Assembly: GCA_024685775.1 (NCBI GenBank)
Contig: JAIKVL010000006.1
Coordinates: 31,798-95,797 of the forward strand
Length of the DNA: 64,000 nt
Direction of reading: 5' to 3'
Source: Clostridia bacterium
GTDB lineage: Bacteria > Bacillota > Clostridia > Christensenellales > CAG-1252
Shown piece after piece: positions 46,478 to 55,804 of the stretch. The first letter of the stretch is position 1. The number at the start of each line of letters is the position of its first letter. The notes under the pieces were generated by a model. It was not told the origin of the DNA and did no database searches. It was given only the letters and a program-made list of their open reading frames with translations. The position numbers were made by a program, and so were the translations under genes.

Positions 46478-49099
46478 ATGAAAAAGAAAATTTTGATCGT
46501 CGTCCTCTGCTTGCTCGCCGCCGCTCTCGTTTTCGGAGCGTGCGCGAAAGAAAAGAAAGACTATGCTTCCAACGCGTTTAATCCGACCGAGGTAAAAGGG
46601 GAGATCGGAGATTTCTCCGCGGTTTCTCCCAAGGATAACGCCGTCACTTTGACCGTCCCCGTCTTCTCTTGGACGGCGGCGAACAAAGCGGAGACGTATA
46701 CCCTTGAAATCGCTTCCACGGACGAATTCGACCCGGAAGATAAGACCTATTTCAAAAAGATCGGGATCACGACGACGAGTTTTACGATCGGCGCTGCGCT
46801 CAAAACCAAGAATAAAACCTATTATTGGCGCGTTACCGCCGTAAATTCCGATCATTCCAAACCGTTCTCGGACGAAGTGCAGAGCTTCTATTATCAAGCG
46901 AATATGCAGGAAGAAGTCCCGATCGAGATCGCGTATGCGGACGAATGGACGGTTCACGAAGTCGGATCGAAAGCCACCGTCGGGATCGATAAGAAGGATT
47001 TCTTCGGAAACGGAAAGGATTCTTTGACCGTTAAATTCGACGAGGAAGACACGAACCGAGGCGAAGGCTTCGAAGAATCGGACGGCTGGATCGTCGTTAC
47101 TCACAGCCACGAGACGGAGTTTTACGGCGTGGACGCTTTCTATTTCAATTTCTACTATGCGGGCAACGATTCCGAGATCCTTTTCCGCGTCGTGGATGAA
47201 GATAACGAATACTGGAACGCGCCGATCAAACTTGCGAACAACGCGAAACAAACGATCATTATTCGCTTCGACGAGTTCACGCTCCGCACGAAGGGCGGCA
47301 CGCCGATACAAAACCAAGTTTTCGACTATAACTATATTAAGTCGTTCGAACTCGTCTTCGAGAAATCGTTCGGCGACGGAATCGCTTATTTCTCCGACCT
47401 TCGCGCGATCAATTACGCGAAGTACGGAGATCTCTTTATTTCCGAGTTTGATTTCAACGATTATAAAGACGAGTTTACGTTCGAAAACTATAATTTCGGC
47501 GTCACCGTTCCCGAGGACGGTTCTTCTTTGACTTATTCGTTCAGCGGACAACCCAACGCGCAAAACGAGAGGGGCATCCAAGGATACGGTTTCGTTAAGA
47601 TGAACGTCAATAAACTCCTCGCGAAGGGCGACGCTTTCGCTTTGGATCTTTCTTTGACCGATCCGCAAAACTATAAAAACGGTAAGATCCTGATCCGCAT
47701 CGTCGAAGAAGACGGCGATCGTTGGGCGTATTCGCAGAGCGCTTCGACCGTCCCCGCATCCGGAAAACTCGTCGTGCCGTACACGGCGTTCACGCTCTCC
47801 GAATTCAAGGGTGACGGCTTCCGTCAATTCTACTATATCAAGGCGCTTCAAATCGGCTTGTCCGACGTCTATTCGGGCGGTACGGTGACGATCGCGAATC
47901 TGCGTGTCACGACGTTGGAAGAAGAGGTTGACGATCTGTATAAAGGCAGCGTTTCGGATACGGGCGTGATCGAAGATTTCTCTTCTTACGATAATTCGCT
48001 CGATCTTTACTACGTCTGGCAAACTTCCGCTTCCAATAAGGACGAGGAGATGCAGCTCGATTCCGAGAATGCGCTCGGATCGAAAAACAAAGCGGGTAAA
48101 TTCGGGTATAAGACCGATATGGGCGAAGCGGTTTACGGCGTTCGATTCGAAACCGCGGAAGGCTATAACGGCGTCGAGATCCAAGCCAAGGACGCGCCGA
48201 ACGAAGGAGTAAAAACCAAACTCACGGTGACCGTCTACGCCGAGACGGGCGAGGCGTACTCCTACGTTATCGACGCGCTTTCTTCCGCTTGGAACAGCTA
48301 TAAGATCGCGTTCTCCGATATGGCGCTCGCGGAAGGGTATTTCGGCTCCGCGGAAGTCTTGTCGAGCGATAACATCATCGGATTCTCGATCTCGATGCAA
48401 TACTACTTCTACGCGAACATCCTCGGCGTGCAAAAAGCCTCTCCGAAGTATCTTTCGAATAACTACGTCTTCGTCGATAATATTCGATTCATTAACGTGG
48501 AAAGTTCGTCCGTTACCGAGCTGTCGGATAAGATCATGCCGTCGGAAGGGAATCGCAAACTCGCCCTCGTCTCGAATTTCGACGACGAAGAGGCGGATTC
48601 GCTTTCTTGGGACACGACGTCTTCCGTGTCTTATGCCGCGGCGACTTTGACGGACTCGACCGCGTCGGGAGAGGGGCAGGCGCTCGCGCTTTCCTACAAG
48701 ACGAAAATGGATGCGGTTTCCTATTACACGAACGTAAAGATCGATTCTTCGGTCGACGCGAACGGCGTTTCCTTCCTTTTGAAAGGAGACCAATATTCCG
48801 CGACCGTTTATTTGAATCTTTTTATGAGTTATAACGGAGCCTCTTATCAAACCCGCGTCGAACTCAAAAACGTTCAAGAGGGATGGGCGACTTATAAAAT
48901 CGGATTCGACGCATTTACGGACGCGAACGGCGGTTCTTTCGAAATGAAAAAGACCTACGTTCCCTACATCAATAAGATTTCCGTCGCGGTCAAGAGCTTC
49001 GGCGGTAATTATAACGTTTCGAACGTCACGATCGACGATCTCTATCTTGACGGAACGATCGAAACGACGACGAACAGCGCGGTCGCATACGGCGCATAA
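46478..49099 (+). CDS. Multidomain glycan-binding-like lipoprotein
   Basis: This 873-residue protein has a lipobox FGAC with Cys22. Residues about 45-150 form an Fn3-like domain (VPVFSWTAANKAETYTLEI then YYWRVTAVNSDHSKPFSD). About four jelly-roll-like segments of 150-190 residues follow, each with patterns such as DGWIVVTHS...VDAFYFNFYY, LRIVEEDGDRWA or VSFLLKGDQYSATVYLN, ending in an IDDLYLDG-type strand. These resemble carbohydrate-binding modules and also resemble the large modules of the giant lipoprotein at 32580. No catalytic motif is recognised. AAGGAGGGGG precedes the ATG. Confidence 0.8.
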   Translation: MKKKILIVVLCLLAAALVFGACAKEKKDYASNAFNPTEVKGEIGDFSAVSPKDNAVTLTVPVFSWTAANKAETYTLEIASTDEFDPEDKTYFKKIGITTTSFTIGAALKTKNKTYYWRVTAVNSDHSKPFSDEVQSFYYQANMQEEVPIEIAYADEWTVHEVGSKATVGIDKKDFFGNGKDSLTVKFDEEDTNRGEGFEESDGWIVVTHSHETEFYGVDAFYFNFYYAGNDSEILFRVVDEDNEYWNAPIKLANNAKQTIIIRFDEFTLRTKGGTPIQNQVFDYNYIKSFELVFEKSFGDGIAYFSDLRAINYAKYGDLFISEFDFNDYKDEFTFENYNFGVTVPEDGSSLTYSFSGQPNAQNERGIQGYGFVKMNVNKLLAKGDAFALDLSLTDPQNYKNGKILIRIVEEDGDRWAYSQSASTVPASGKLVVPYTAFTLSEFKGDGFRQFYYIKALQIGLSDVYSGGTVTIANLRVTTLEEEVDDLYKGSVSDTGVIEDFSSYDNSLDLYYVWQTSASNKDEEMQLDSENALGSKNKAGKFGYKTDMGEAVYGVRFETAEGYNGVEIQAKDAPNEGVKTKLTVTVYAETGEAYSYVIDALSSAWNSYKIAFSDMALAEGYFGSAEVLSSDNIIGFSISMQYYFYANILGVQKASPKYLSNNYVFVDNIRFINVESSSVTELSDKIMPSEGNRKLALVSNFDDEEADSLSWDTTSSVSYAAATLTDSTASGEGQALALSYKTKMDAVSYYTNVKIDSSVDANGVSFLLKGDQYSATVYLNLFMSYNGASYQTRVELKNVQEGWATYKIGFDAFTDANGGSFEMKKTYVPYINKISVAVKSFGGNYNVSNVTIDDLYLDGTIETTTNSAVAYGA

Positions 49100-49122
49100 A
49101 TCTAACGAAGAAGGACAGAAAA

Positions 49123-50136
49123 ATGAAACTCGAAAAGTATGCAAAAAACCCGATTTTGAAGCCGAAAGGCGAAGCGTGGGAATCGCTCTGCGTTTTGAAT
49201 CCCGCAGTCGTTTACGACGAGAAAAGCAAGCGCTTTAAGATGCTTTATCGCGCCGCCGGAAACGACGCGACCCACCATATTTATCTCGGTCTCGCCGAGA
49301 GTAAAGACGGATTCCGTTTCAGAAGGGCGTCGATCTGCCCCGTGCTTTCGCCTACGCCCGGCGGTGCGGACGAAGGTTGCGTCGAAGATCCGCGTCTCGT
49401 TAAAATGGGAGATTATTATTATTTGACCTACGCTTCGCGCACGTTTGCGCCCGGGCAGTATTGGAAAAAGGATTGCGGTTATTTCGGCTTTAAGCCGGAC
49501 GACGGACCGACGATGCTCGTAAATAATAACAGCGTTACCCATCTTGCGATCAGTCAGGATCTCCGAATTTGGAAAAAGCTCGGTCGAATGACGGATAGCC
49601 GGTTGGACGACCGCGACGTCTATATCTTCCCCGAGAAAGTCGACGGGAAATACGTCCGTCTTTCGCGCCCGATGGAATGGTGCGGCGAAGGCTTCGAGAA
49701 CGAAAACCCCGCGATTTGGATCGCTTTCTCCGAAGACCTTTTGGAATGGGGCAAGCCCGAACTTTTGATGAAAGGCAAGGAGTGGTGGGAAGACCAAAAA
49801 GTCGGAGGCTCCACGCCGCCCGTAAAATGTAAGTACGGCTGGCTGCTTCTGTATCACGGCGTCGCGAAAAAAGACGGCGGTTATCGAGTCGGCGCGGTGA
49901 TTCTGGATGAAAAAGATCCGAGAAAGATTCTCGCGCGCACCAAAGATTTCGTTATGGAACCGGAATTCCCGTTTGAGACGGACGGCTATTATAACGGTTG
50001 CGTTTTCCCGACGGGGATCGCGGTAAAAGACGGCGTTATGTACGTCTATTACGGCGCGGCGGATAAATACGTTTGCGTCGCGACCGCGCCTTTCGAGGAA
50101 TTCTGCGAAAGCGTTTATAAAGAGGGGAAATTATGA
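49123..50136 (+). CDS. GH130-type beta-mannoside phosphorylase (second)
   Basis: This 337-residue cytoplasmic beta-propeller protein begins with KYAKNPILKPKGEAWES. It has NPAVVYDEKSKRFKMLYRAAG, the catalytic acid region EDPRLV and the closing VYYGAADKYVCVA, all GH130 marks. It is clearly divergent from the protein at 40516, so the pair may act on different linkages or chain lengths, as known for paired GH130 enzymes in mannan users. It overlaps the following esterase gene by 4 bases. Confidence 0.9.
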   Translation: MKLEKYAKNPILKPKGEAWESLCVLNPAVVYDEKSKRFKMLYRAAGNDATHHIYLGLAESKDGFRFRRASICPVLSPTPGGADEGCVEDPRLVKMGDYYYLTYASRTFAPGQYWKKDCGYFGFKPDDGPTMLVNNNSVTHLAISQDLRIWKKLGRMTDSRLDDRDVYIFPEKVDGKYVRLSRPMEWCGEGFENENPAIWIAFSEDLLEWGKPELLMKGKEWWEDQKVGGSTPPVKCKYGWLLLYHGVAKKDGGYRVGAVILDEKDPRKILARTKDFVMEPEFPFETDGYYNGCVFPTGIAVKDGVMYVYYGAADKYVCVATAPFEEFCESVYKEGKL

Positions 50137-51464
50137 AGAAAGCGTTTTTGGCATTGATTTTGGTTTGTTCCGTGCTCGCGGCGGTCTTTCTTCCCGCGTG
50201 TACTCCGAAAGGGAGTTATACCTACTCGCCGACGCCCGCGACCGCTCGTTTTATGACGAACACGGAAGGCTCGGTCGTGGAACTTTCTTCCGGAAGAGAG
50301 GCGATCGCGGAAAATACGCTTTTCTACAAGACGACCGTGAACGTCGGATCGACGATTACGCCGCCTTCCGAATCTCCCGAGAGAAAAGGCTATCGCTTCG
50401 TCGGCTGGTCGATCGATAAAGAAGGCACCGAACGCTTTGATTTTTCGACGCCTTTGACGGGTAGTTTGAATCTTTACGCGATGTGGGAAAGAAATCAGGA
50501 GGAAGAGGCGCAGGAAACCTACGTCGAACCCGTTTTGACCTTTAAAGAGAAGATCGACGAAAGCGTTCCTTTCGCTTTGAACGGCGTTTGCAATCAGCCC
50601 GTCGAAGAGGGTGTCGTTTCTTTGACGACGGCGGGGATCGCGCGTTTGACGGCTTCTTCGGATGACGTTCGCTCTCTTTTGAATTACACCAGAGCTTCGG
50701 CGACGACCTTGAAAAGCGCGGTTTATTCGGCGGGGCTCGTCACCGTTACTTATTCTGCGGGCGGCGCGGATCAAAAGATCGAAGTCAGCGTTAACGACGT
50801 TACTTCCGAACTCGTCGTTACGAGCGCCGAAGGCTCCTCGATCGACGTGGCGGGCTTCGAAAAGAAAGCTAAGAAGTACGAAGCGCTTTCTTTCGACTCC
50901 TATAAAGTCGTTATGGGTGGTTCGTCCTCTATGGAAAACTGGTCGGATTCCACCGTCAAAATGGCTCCCGTGACGACGAAAAACGTCGGTATCGGCGGGT
51001 CGTCTTCCTATCATTGGGCGAATTGCTACGCGGATCGCTTGATCATTCCGTATAACCCGCGCGCCGTCGTCCTGTACGTCGGGATCAACGATATTATCAA
51101 TTTCCATAAGACGGGCGATCAAACGGCGCAAAGTTTGATCCGCTTGTTCGAGCATTTGCACGATCGTTTGCCCGAAGCGACCGTTCATTTCATTTTGATC
51201 AATAAAGTGCCGGGATATTATCCGCAGCATAAGACTGCGATCGACAAAGCGAACGATCTCGTGATCGAATATGCGAAGACGCACGAATACTTGAATATTA
51301 TCGACGCGGGAACCGTCCTTGAAAAGGATTCCGGAAAGTATTCCGAGGCGTATTTCCTGAACGACGGTTTGCATATGTCCCAAGCCGGTTACGTCCTTTG
51401 GGGGGCGGAAGTCAGAAAAGCCGTGATCGCGGACGACGAGGAGCGTTATGGAAATAAAGCATAG
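50133..51464 (+). CDS. SGNH/GDSL-type esterase lipoprotein with an InlB-type beta-repeat
   Basis: This 443-residue protein has a lipobox LPAC with Cys23. Residues about 65-125 form a Listeria-Bacteroides (InlB B-type) repeat, with PERKGYRFVGWSID and SLNLYAMWERN. The C-terminal half is an SGNH hydrolase: a GSS motif with probable Ser265, YVGINDI, and DGLHMSQAGY carrying the catalytic Asp and His. In a mannoside locus a carbohydrate acetylesterase acting at the cell surface is the best guess. It overlaps the next SGNH gene by 17 bases. Confidence 0.85.
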   Translation: MKKAFLALILVCSVLAAVFLPACTPKGSYTYSPTPATARFMTNTEGSVVELSSGREAIAENTLFYKTTVNVGSTITPPSESPERKGYRFVGWSIDKEGTERFDFSTPLTGSLNLYAMWERNQEEEAQETYVEPVLTFKEKIDESVPFALNGVCNQPVEEGVVSLTTAGIARLTASSDDVRSLLNYTRASATTLKSAVYSAGLVTVTYSAGGADQKIEVSVNDVTSELVVTSAEGSSIDVAGFEKKAKKYEALSFDSYKVVMGGSSSMENWSDSTVKMAPVTTKNVGIGGSSSYHWANCYADRLIIPYNPRAVVLYVGINDIINFHKTGDQTAQSLIRLFEHLHDRLPEATVHFILINKVPGYYPQHKTAIDKANDLVIEYAKTHEYLNIIDAGTVLEKDSGKYSEAYFLNDGLHMSQAGYVLWGAEVRKAVIADDEERYGNKA

Positions 51465-52062
51465 AGTGGATATGTTCCGTTACGAGCCGGAACTTCAAAG
51501 CATTATCGCAAAACAAGGCAAGCCCTGCGACGTCCTTTTTTACGGGAGCAGTACGTTCGGCATTTGGAAAGAGATTGAAGAGGTTTTTAAGGATTACCGC
51601 GCGATCAACGCGGGGTTCGGCGGCTCGACTTCGGACGAAGCTCTGTTCCACTATGAAAGAGTCGCAAAACCTTTTTGTCCAAAAGTCGTCGTTTGGTATT
51701 ACGGGGATAACGAGCCCGTTTGCTCGTATACGGCGGAGGAGAGCAAGGCGCTTTTCCTCGCTACTTGGGATAAATTCCGCAAGGATTTCCCGGGCGTAAA
51801 GATCGTCTCGATCGCGACGAAGACGAGTTTTGCTCGCGACGAGTATAAAGATTACGTTCGCGAAATGAACGATTGGCAAAGAGAGCAGGCGAAAAAATTC
51901 GATTGGTTGACCTTTATCGAGACTGCGGATCTTTGCAAAGACGAAAAAGGCGAATATATCTTCGAGAATTATCTCGACGATAAATTGCACTTCGGTCCGA
52001 AGGCGTATGCCGTGATCGAAAAAAGAGTAAAGGCGGTCCTCGATTCGCTATGCGTCTCGTAA
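51448..52062 (+). CDS. Cytoplasmic SGNH/GDSL-type esterase
   Basis: This 204-residue protein has no signal peptide. The SGNH motifs are FYGSSTFGIW (probable Ser35), NAGFGGSTSDE (block with Gly), YYGDNEP (block with Asn) and DDKLHFGPKAY with Asp178 and His181. Its close neighbour at 50133 carries the same type of domain outside the cell. A pair of surface and intracellular esterases suggests that acetylated oligosaccharides are imported and deacetylated before phosphorolysis (inference). GAGGAG precedes the ATG. Confidence 0.85.
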   Translation: MEIKHRVDMFRYEPELQSIIAKQGKPCDVLFYGSSTFGIWKEIEEVFKDYRAINAGFGGSTSDEALFHYERVAKPFCPKVVVWYYGDNEPVCSYTAEESKALFLATWDKFRKDFPGVKIVSIATKTSFARDEYKDYVREMNDWQREQAKKFDWLTFIETADLCKDEKGEYIFENYLDDKLHFGPKAYAVIEKRVKAVLDSLCVS

Positions 52063-52517
52063 CGGAAGAGGACGCGCGGGTCGCGCAAAAGAAAGTAAGA
52101 ACGCTCGTCGGCGTTTACGCGGGGATCTCCTCGGTTTTCGTCGCCGCCGCGCTTTTGCTTTTGTTTCTTTCGCCGGAAAAGTACGTTCCGTTTCTCGTCC
52201 TCGACGTCATTTTGACCGCGGGATTCGGGGTCTACTCCGTTTATTTCTTTACGATCTCGCTTTTTTCGGCGAGAAAAGTAAGAAATAAGATCGAGCGCGC
52301 TCTTGACGCTCGCTCCGAAACGCAGTTCGCGGTCTATAAGGAATCCGAAGGATCGAAGACCGTAGACGGCGTCGAGCTTTGCTCGTATATCTTCCTCGTT
52401 AAGGGAGCGGAGCGCGAGTATAAGACCTTCGAGCCGTATGCTTTCGAGGTCGGAAAACGATATCGGATCGAATCCGGCGCGGGCATCGTCCTCGACGCGG
52501 AGGAAGAAAATGAATAA
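52050..52517 (+). CDS. Two-helix membrane protein of unknown function
   Basis: This 155-residue protein is not recognised. Two hydrophobic helices at about residues 20-42 and 48-72 are followed by a cytoplasmic beta-rich tail of about 80 residues. It overlaps the preceding esterase gene by 13 bases and the next gene by 8 bases, so it is part of the same operon. The layout recalls the small protein at 4825 (two helices plus a small domain), although no clear sequence similarity is visible. Confidence 0.7.
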   Translation: MRLVTEEDARVAQKKVRTLVGVYAGISSVFVAAALLLLFLSPEKYVPFLVLDVILTAGFGVYSVYFFTISLFSARKVRNKIERALDARSETQFAVYKESEGSKTVDGVELCSYIFLVKGAEREYKTFEPYAFEVGKRYRIESGAGIVLDAEEENE

Positions 52518-53061
52518 GCGTTTTAAGGACACGTTTTCTTCCGAATGGGTCAAGTACGTCGTCGTGATCGTCCTTTCCGTCGTGATTTGGGTCGCGGCGT
52601 TCGGGCTGTATCACGCGCCGAAAGACCATGAAAAAATCGAGTTGTTTTTCGCTGGAAAGGTCAAAGATTATTCCTTTGCGGAGATTGCGAAAACAAGCTC
52701 GAAAGAAATCAAAAAGGTCGAGATCTCTTCGAGCGATCCCGCCGAGGCGATCCCATTCGGTCAAAAGTATCGCGTCGTCGGGTTGAACGGAAGCGACGTC
52801 GTCCTCGTCCCGCAATCCGTCGCGGAAAGTACGGACTGCAAGGGTTCGTTTTTACCGCTCGACGGGATCGGCGAACCGTTCAAGCAGGGTGAAGAGTCCT
52901 ACGGGGTTTTTCTTCCTGAAAACGCGATCGACGCTTTGAACCGCTTTTTCGCGTTCGGAAAAGAGCGATACGTCGCGTTCGTCGTCGCTTCGTCGGTCAA
53001 TGCCGGTAAGATCACGGATCACGCGATCGACTTCGTAAAATGGTTGGTGGAGTATGTTTAA
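52510..53061 (+). CDS. Single-pass membrane protein of unknown function
   Basis: This 183-residue protein has one transmembrane helix (about residues 15-36, VKYVVVIVLSVVIWVAAFGLY) and an extracytoplasmic domain of about 145 residues with no known motif. The ATG at 52510 lies in an overlap with the previous gene and behind GGAGGAAG. It shares an operon with two other membrane proteins and the MsmK-type ATPase, suggesting an accessory role in uptake (weak inference). Confidence 0.7.
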   Translation: MNKRFKDTFSSEWVKYVVVIVLSVVIWVAAFGLYHAPKDHEKIELFFAGKVKDYSFAEIAKTSSKEIKKVEISSSDPAEAIPFGQKYRVVGLNGSDVVLVPQSVAESTDCKGSFLPLDGIGEPFKQGEESYGVFLPENAIDALNRFFAFGKERYVAFVVASSVNAGKITDHAIDFVKWLVEYV

Positions 53062-53905
53062 GCATAAGGAACTCAAAGTAAACGCGGAAGACGCCTCTCT
53101 TCCGAAGAACAGGAAAGAACTGTTTTTGACCGTTCTGAAAGACGACTTTTATCTTCTTGCGGAGATCAGCGTCCTTCTTTTCTTGTTTTCGTTACCGCTT
53201 GCGGGCGCGTTTGCTTTCGAATTGACCTTGTTTGCGGGGCAAAGCTCCGTTACGGCGCAAAAGGTTTTTTCCATCTGCTTTTATCTCGGGCTTGCGGAAG
53301 TCCCGCTGTGGGGCGTTCGCTATATCGGGAGATACGCCGCGTTCGGCGTTATGAAAAGAAGGGCGCATAACGAAGGCGGGTACGTCAAAGAGATCTTCTT
53401 CGACTATTTGAAGAAAGGCGCGTTGAACGGGTTTTTGATCGGAGTGATCCTCGGCGTCGTGATCTTTCTTTGGCAGATCGGATGCGCGTTTTTGCTTTCG
53501 TTTTCCGATAACGCGCTCTTGAAGGGGCTGGGGATCGGCGGCGCGACTCTCGTTTTCCTCGTCGTTTACGGCGCGGCGGAAAACTTTCTCGCGGGCGACG
53601 TGTTTTACGAACTCACCTTCCTCGGCTGTTTACGGAACGCGTTTTCTTTCTGCTTTGCGGCGTTTCCGCTTGCCGCTTTGCATTTTTTCGTGAATTTGGG
53701 GCTCCCTTTGATCCTGACCTTCGTCAGCTATTACAGTCTGATCGGGATCGGGCTTCTTTGGGCGCTTTGGGCGGACGGTGTTTCCTGTTTCGCCGCGACG
53801 TTATACAGCCATAAGCTGTTTGATAAGTATATAAATTCGGTCTATTTCGCCGACTATATAAATAAAGGTCTTTCAAGAGAAGAAAAGGAGAAAAAGGATG
53901 GCTGA
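53054..53905 (+). CDS. Polytopic membrane protein, possibly DUF624/YesL-like
   Basis: This 283-residue protein has about six hydrophobic segments. The layout of an N-terminal helix pair, a loop with NEGGYVKEIFFDYLKKGALNGFLIG, then four helices is reminiscent of YesL (DUF624) proteins, which are common in carbohydrate operons. The similarity is loose. It overlaps both neighbours by 8 bases, with the MsmK-type ATPase gene following. The function is unknown. Confidence 0.65.
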   Translation: MFKHKELKVNAEDASLPKNRKELFLTVLKDDFYLLAEISVLLFLFSLPLAGAFAFELTLFAGQSSVTAQKVFSICFYLGLAEVPLWGVRYIGRYAAFGVMKRRAHNEGGYVKEIFFDYLKKGALNGFLIGVILGVVIFLWQIGCAFLLSFSDNALLKGLGIGGATLVFLVVYGAAENFLAGDVFYELTFLGCLRNAFSFCFAAFPLAALHFFVNLGLPLILTFVSYYSLIGIGLLWALWADGVSCFAATLYSHKLFDKYINSVYFADYINKGLSREEKEKKDG

Positions 53906-55757
53906 TCTGTTACTTGAAAATGTTTACAAGGTCTACGAAGGGGGCGTTCGCGCCGTGTCCGATTTCAATCTTAAAATCGCAGACAAAGAGTTTATCGTGT
54001 TCGTCGGACCTTCCGGTTGCGGAAAAAGTACGACGCTTCGTATGATCGCCGGACTCGAAGAGATCACTTCGGGCAGCCTTTTTATCGGCGGAACGAAGAT
54101 GAACGACGTCGAACCGATGAATCGAAATATCGCGATGGTTTTCCAAAACTACGCGTTGTATCCGCATATGACCGTGTTTCAAAATATGGCGTTCGGTTTG
54201 AAGCTCCGTAAAGCGAATCCGAAGGAGATCGAAGATCGCGTAAAGAGAGCGGCGGAGATTCTCGGCATCACCGATCTTTTACAGAGAAAGCCGAAAGCGC
54301 TTTCGGGCGGTCAAAGGCAGAGGGTCGCGCTCGGTCGCGCGATCGTTCGCGAGCCGAACGTCTTCCTTTTGGACGAACCGCTTTCCAACTTGGACGCCAA
54401 ATTGCGCGTTCAAATGCGCTCGGAGATTACGAAACTCCATAAAAAACTCGCGACTACCTTTATTTACGTTACGCACGATCAAACCGAGGCGATGACGATG
54501 GGCGACAGGATCGTCGTTATGAAAGACGGCTTGATCCAGCAGGTCGATTCTCCCGCAACGCTGTACGAACAGCCGAGAAACGTTTTCGTCGCGACCTTCC
54601 TCGGTTCTCCTCAAATGAATATTTTCGAGGCGAACCTCGAAAAAGCGGGCGATAAACTCAAAGTCGTTTTCGGTGAGAATCAAAGCGCGGAATTCTCGTT
54701 GACCAAGACGAAACAACTCGCGAACGAAAAATACGTTTCCGAAAAGGTTTTGTTCGGGATCCGCCCCGAGAATATCAAGCTCGGAAAAGAGGGGATCAAG
54801 GCGAAAGTGGACGTCGTGGAGCATCTCGGTAGCGAAACCATCGTTTACGCCGAAGTCGCGGGTCTGGCGCAAAACGTGATCGTTAAAATCCCGACGAATC
54901 ACGAGATCGTGGACGGAATGGACGTTTTCCTCGTCTTCGATATGGAAAAAGCGCACTTGTTCGACGCGGAAACCAAGCAATCCGTTATGGGCGTTCCGGA
55001 CGTGAACCGCATTCCCGCCGCGATCGAAGACGGGCGTCTCGTCCTCGGGAAAGAGAAGTTCGATCTTCCCGAGAAAGTTCGAGAGCGTTTCTTTGATTTT
55101 ACCGTTCGCGATCTCGTCGAGATCCGCGTTCCCTCGAACGAGGTTTCTTTGGAAGAAGTTCCGGACTGCATTCCCGTAAAAGCGAAGGTCGATTTCGTCG
55201 TTCCGGGGAGCGATTGCACCGCGGTTTATGCGAATACCGATCTCTCGGAGAACCAATTCGTTTTCCGCGTGAAGGACGTAAAGATCAAGTCCGGCGACGA
55301 ACTTACTTTGTTCTTGCCGTTTTCGGAAATTACCTTTAACGGCGCGGACGGTTTGCGCCTGAACAGCCGCGAAAAGGTATCGGATAACGTCGCGCCTTGC
55401 GTCGTTTCCACGAAGGACGGCGTTTCGACCGTTAAAGTCGGCGGCGCGAGCCTTTCCTATCCCGATCTCGGCGTCGCGGACGGAGAATACAAGATGCGTT
55501 TGATCTCCGATAAACTCGATTTTATGTACGACGCGAAGTACGCGAAAAAGCATAATATCGAAAGGGTCGTGAAAGAAAACGCAGTGACCGCGAAAGCGTA
55601 TGACGAAGACAGGCTCGGCGATAAAAACGCCGTCTATTGCGCGGTCAAAGGGTTCCCGAATTACGTTACCGCCGTCCTCCCCGCGGATTTCTCGGTCTAT
55701 AAAATGCCGGTTTTCAAATTCGTGATCGGGAAAGACGTTTTCGAGCTGATTAAGTAA
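53898..55757 (+). CDS. Second MsmK-type sugar ABC ATPase with extended C-terminus
   Basis: This 619-residue protein has the same ATPase core as the protein at 2617: Walker A GPSGCGKST, LSGGQRQR, VFLLDEPLSNLDA and VTHDQTEAMTMG, followed by TOBE-like strands up to about residue 370 (KAHLFDAETKQSVMGVPDV). Another 245 residues follow that ordinary MsmK proteins lack. This tail differs from the 2617 tail beyond the junction but is also beta-rich. It is the only ATPase gene near the LplB/LplC permeases and probably energises them. Confidence 0.92.
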   Translation: MADLLLENVYKVYEGGVRAVSDFNLKIADKEFIVFVGPSGCGKSTTLRMIAGLEEITSGSLFIGGTKMNDVEPMNRNIAMVFQNYALYPHMTVFQNMAFGLKLRKANPKEIEDRVKRAAEILGITDLLQRKPKALSGGQRQRVALGRAIVREPNVFLLDEPLSNLDAKLRVQMRSEITKLHKKLATTFIYVTHDQTEAMTMGDRIVVMKDGLIQQVDSPATLYEQPRNVFVATFLGSPQMNIFEANLEKAGDKLKVVFGENQSAEFSLTKTKQLANEKYVSEKVLFGIRPENIKLGKEGIKAKVDVVEHLGSETIVYAEVAGLAQNVIVKIPTNHEIVDGMDVFLVFDMEKAHLFDAETKQSVMGVPDVNRIPAAIEDGRLVLGKEKFDLPEKVRERFFDFTVRDLVEIRVPSNEVSLEEVPDCIPVKAKVDFVVPGSDCTAVYANTDLSENQFVFRVKDVKIKSGDELTLFLPFSEITFNGADGLRLNSREKVSDNVAPCVVSTKDGVSTVKVGGASLSYPDLGVADGEYKMRLISDKLDFMYDAKYAKKHNIERVVKENAVTAKAYDEDRLGDKNAVYCAVKGFPNYVTAVLPADFSVYKMPVFKFVIGKDVFELIK

Positions 55758-55804
55758 GCACCGCGGTCAAGCCGCGAATATCAATACGGAAAAAGAGGAT
55801 TATT

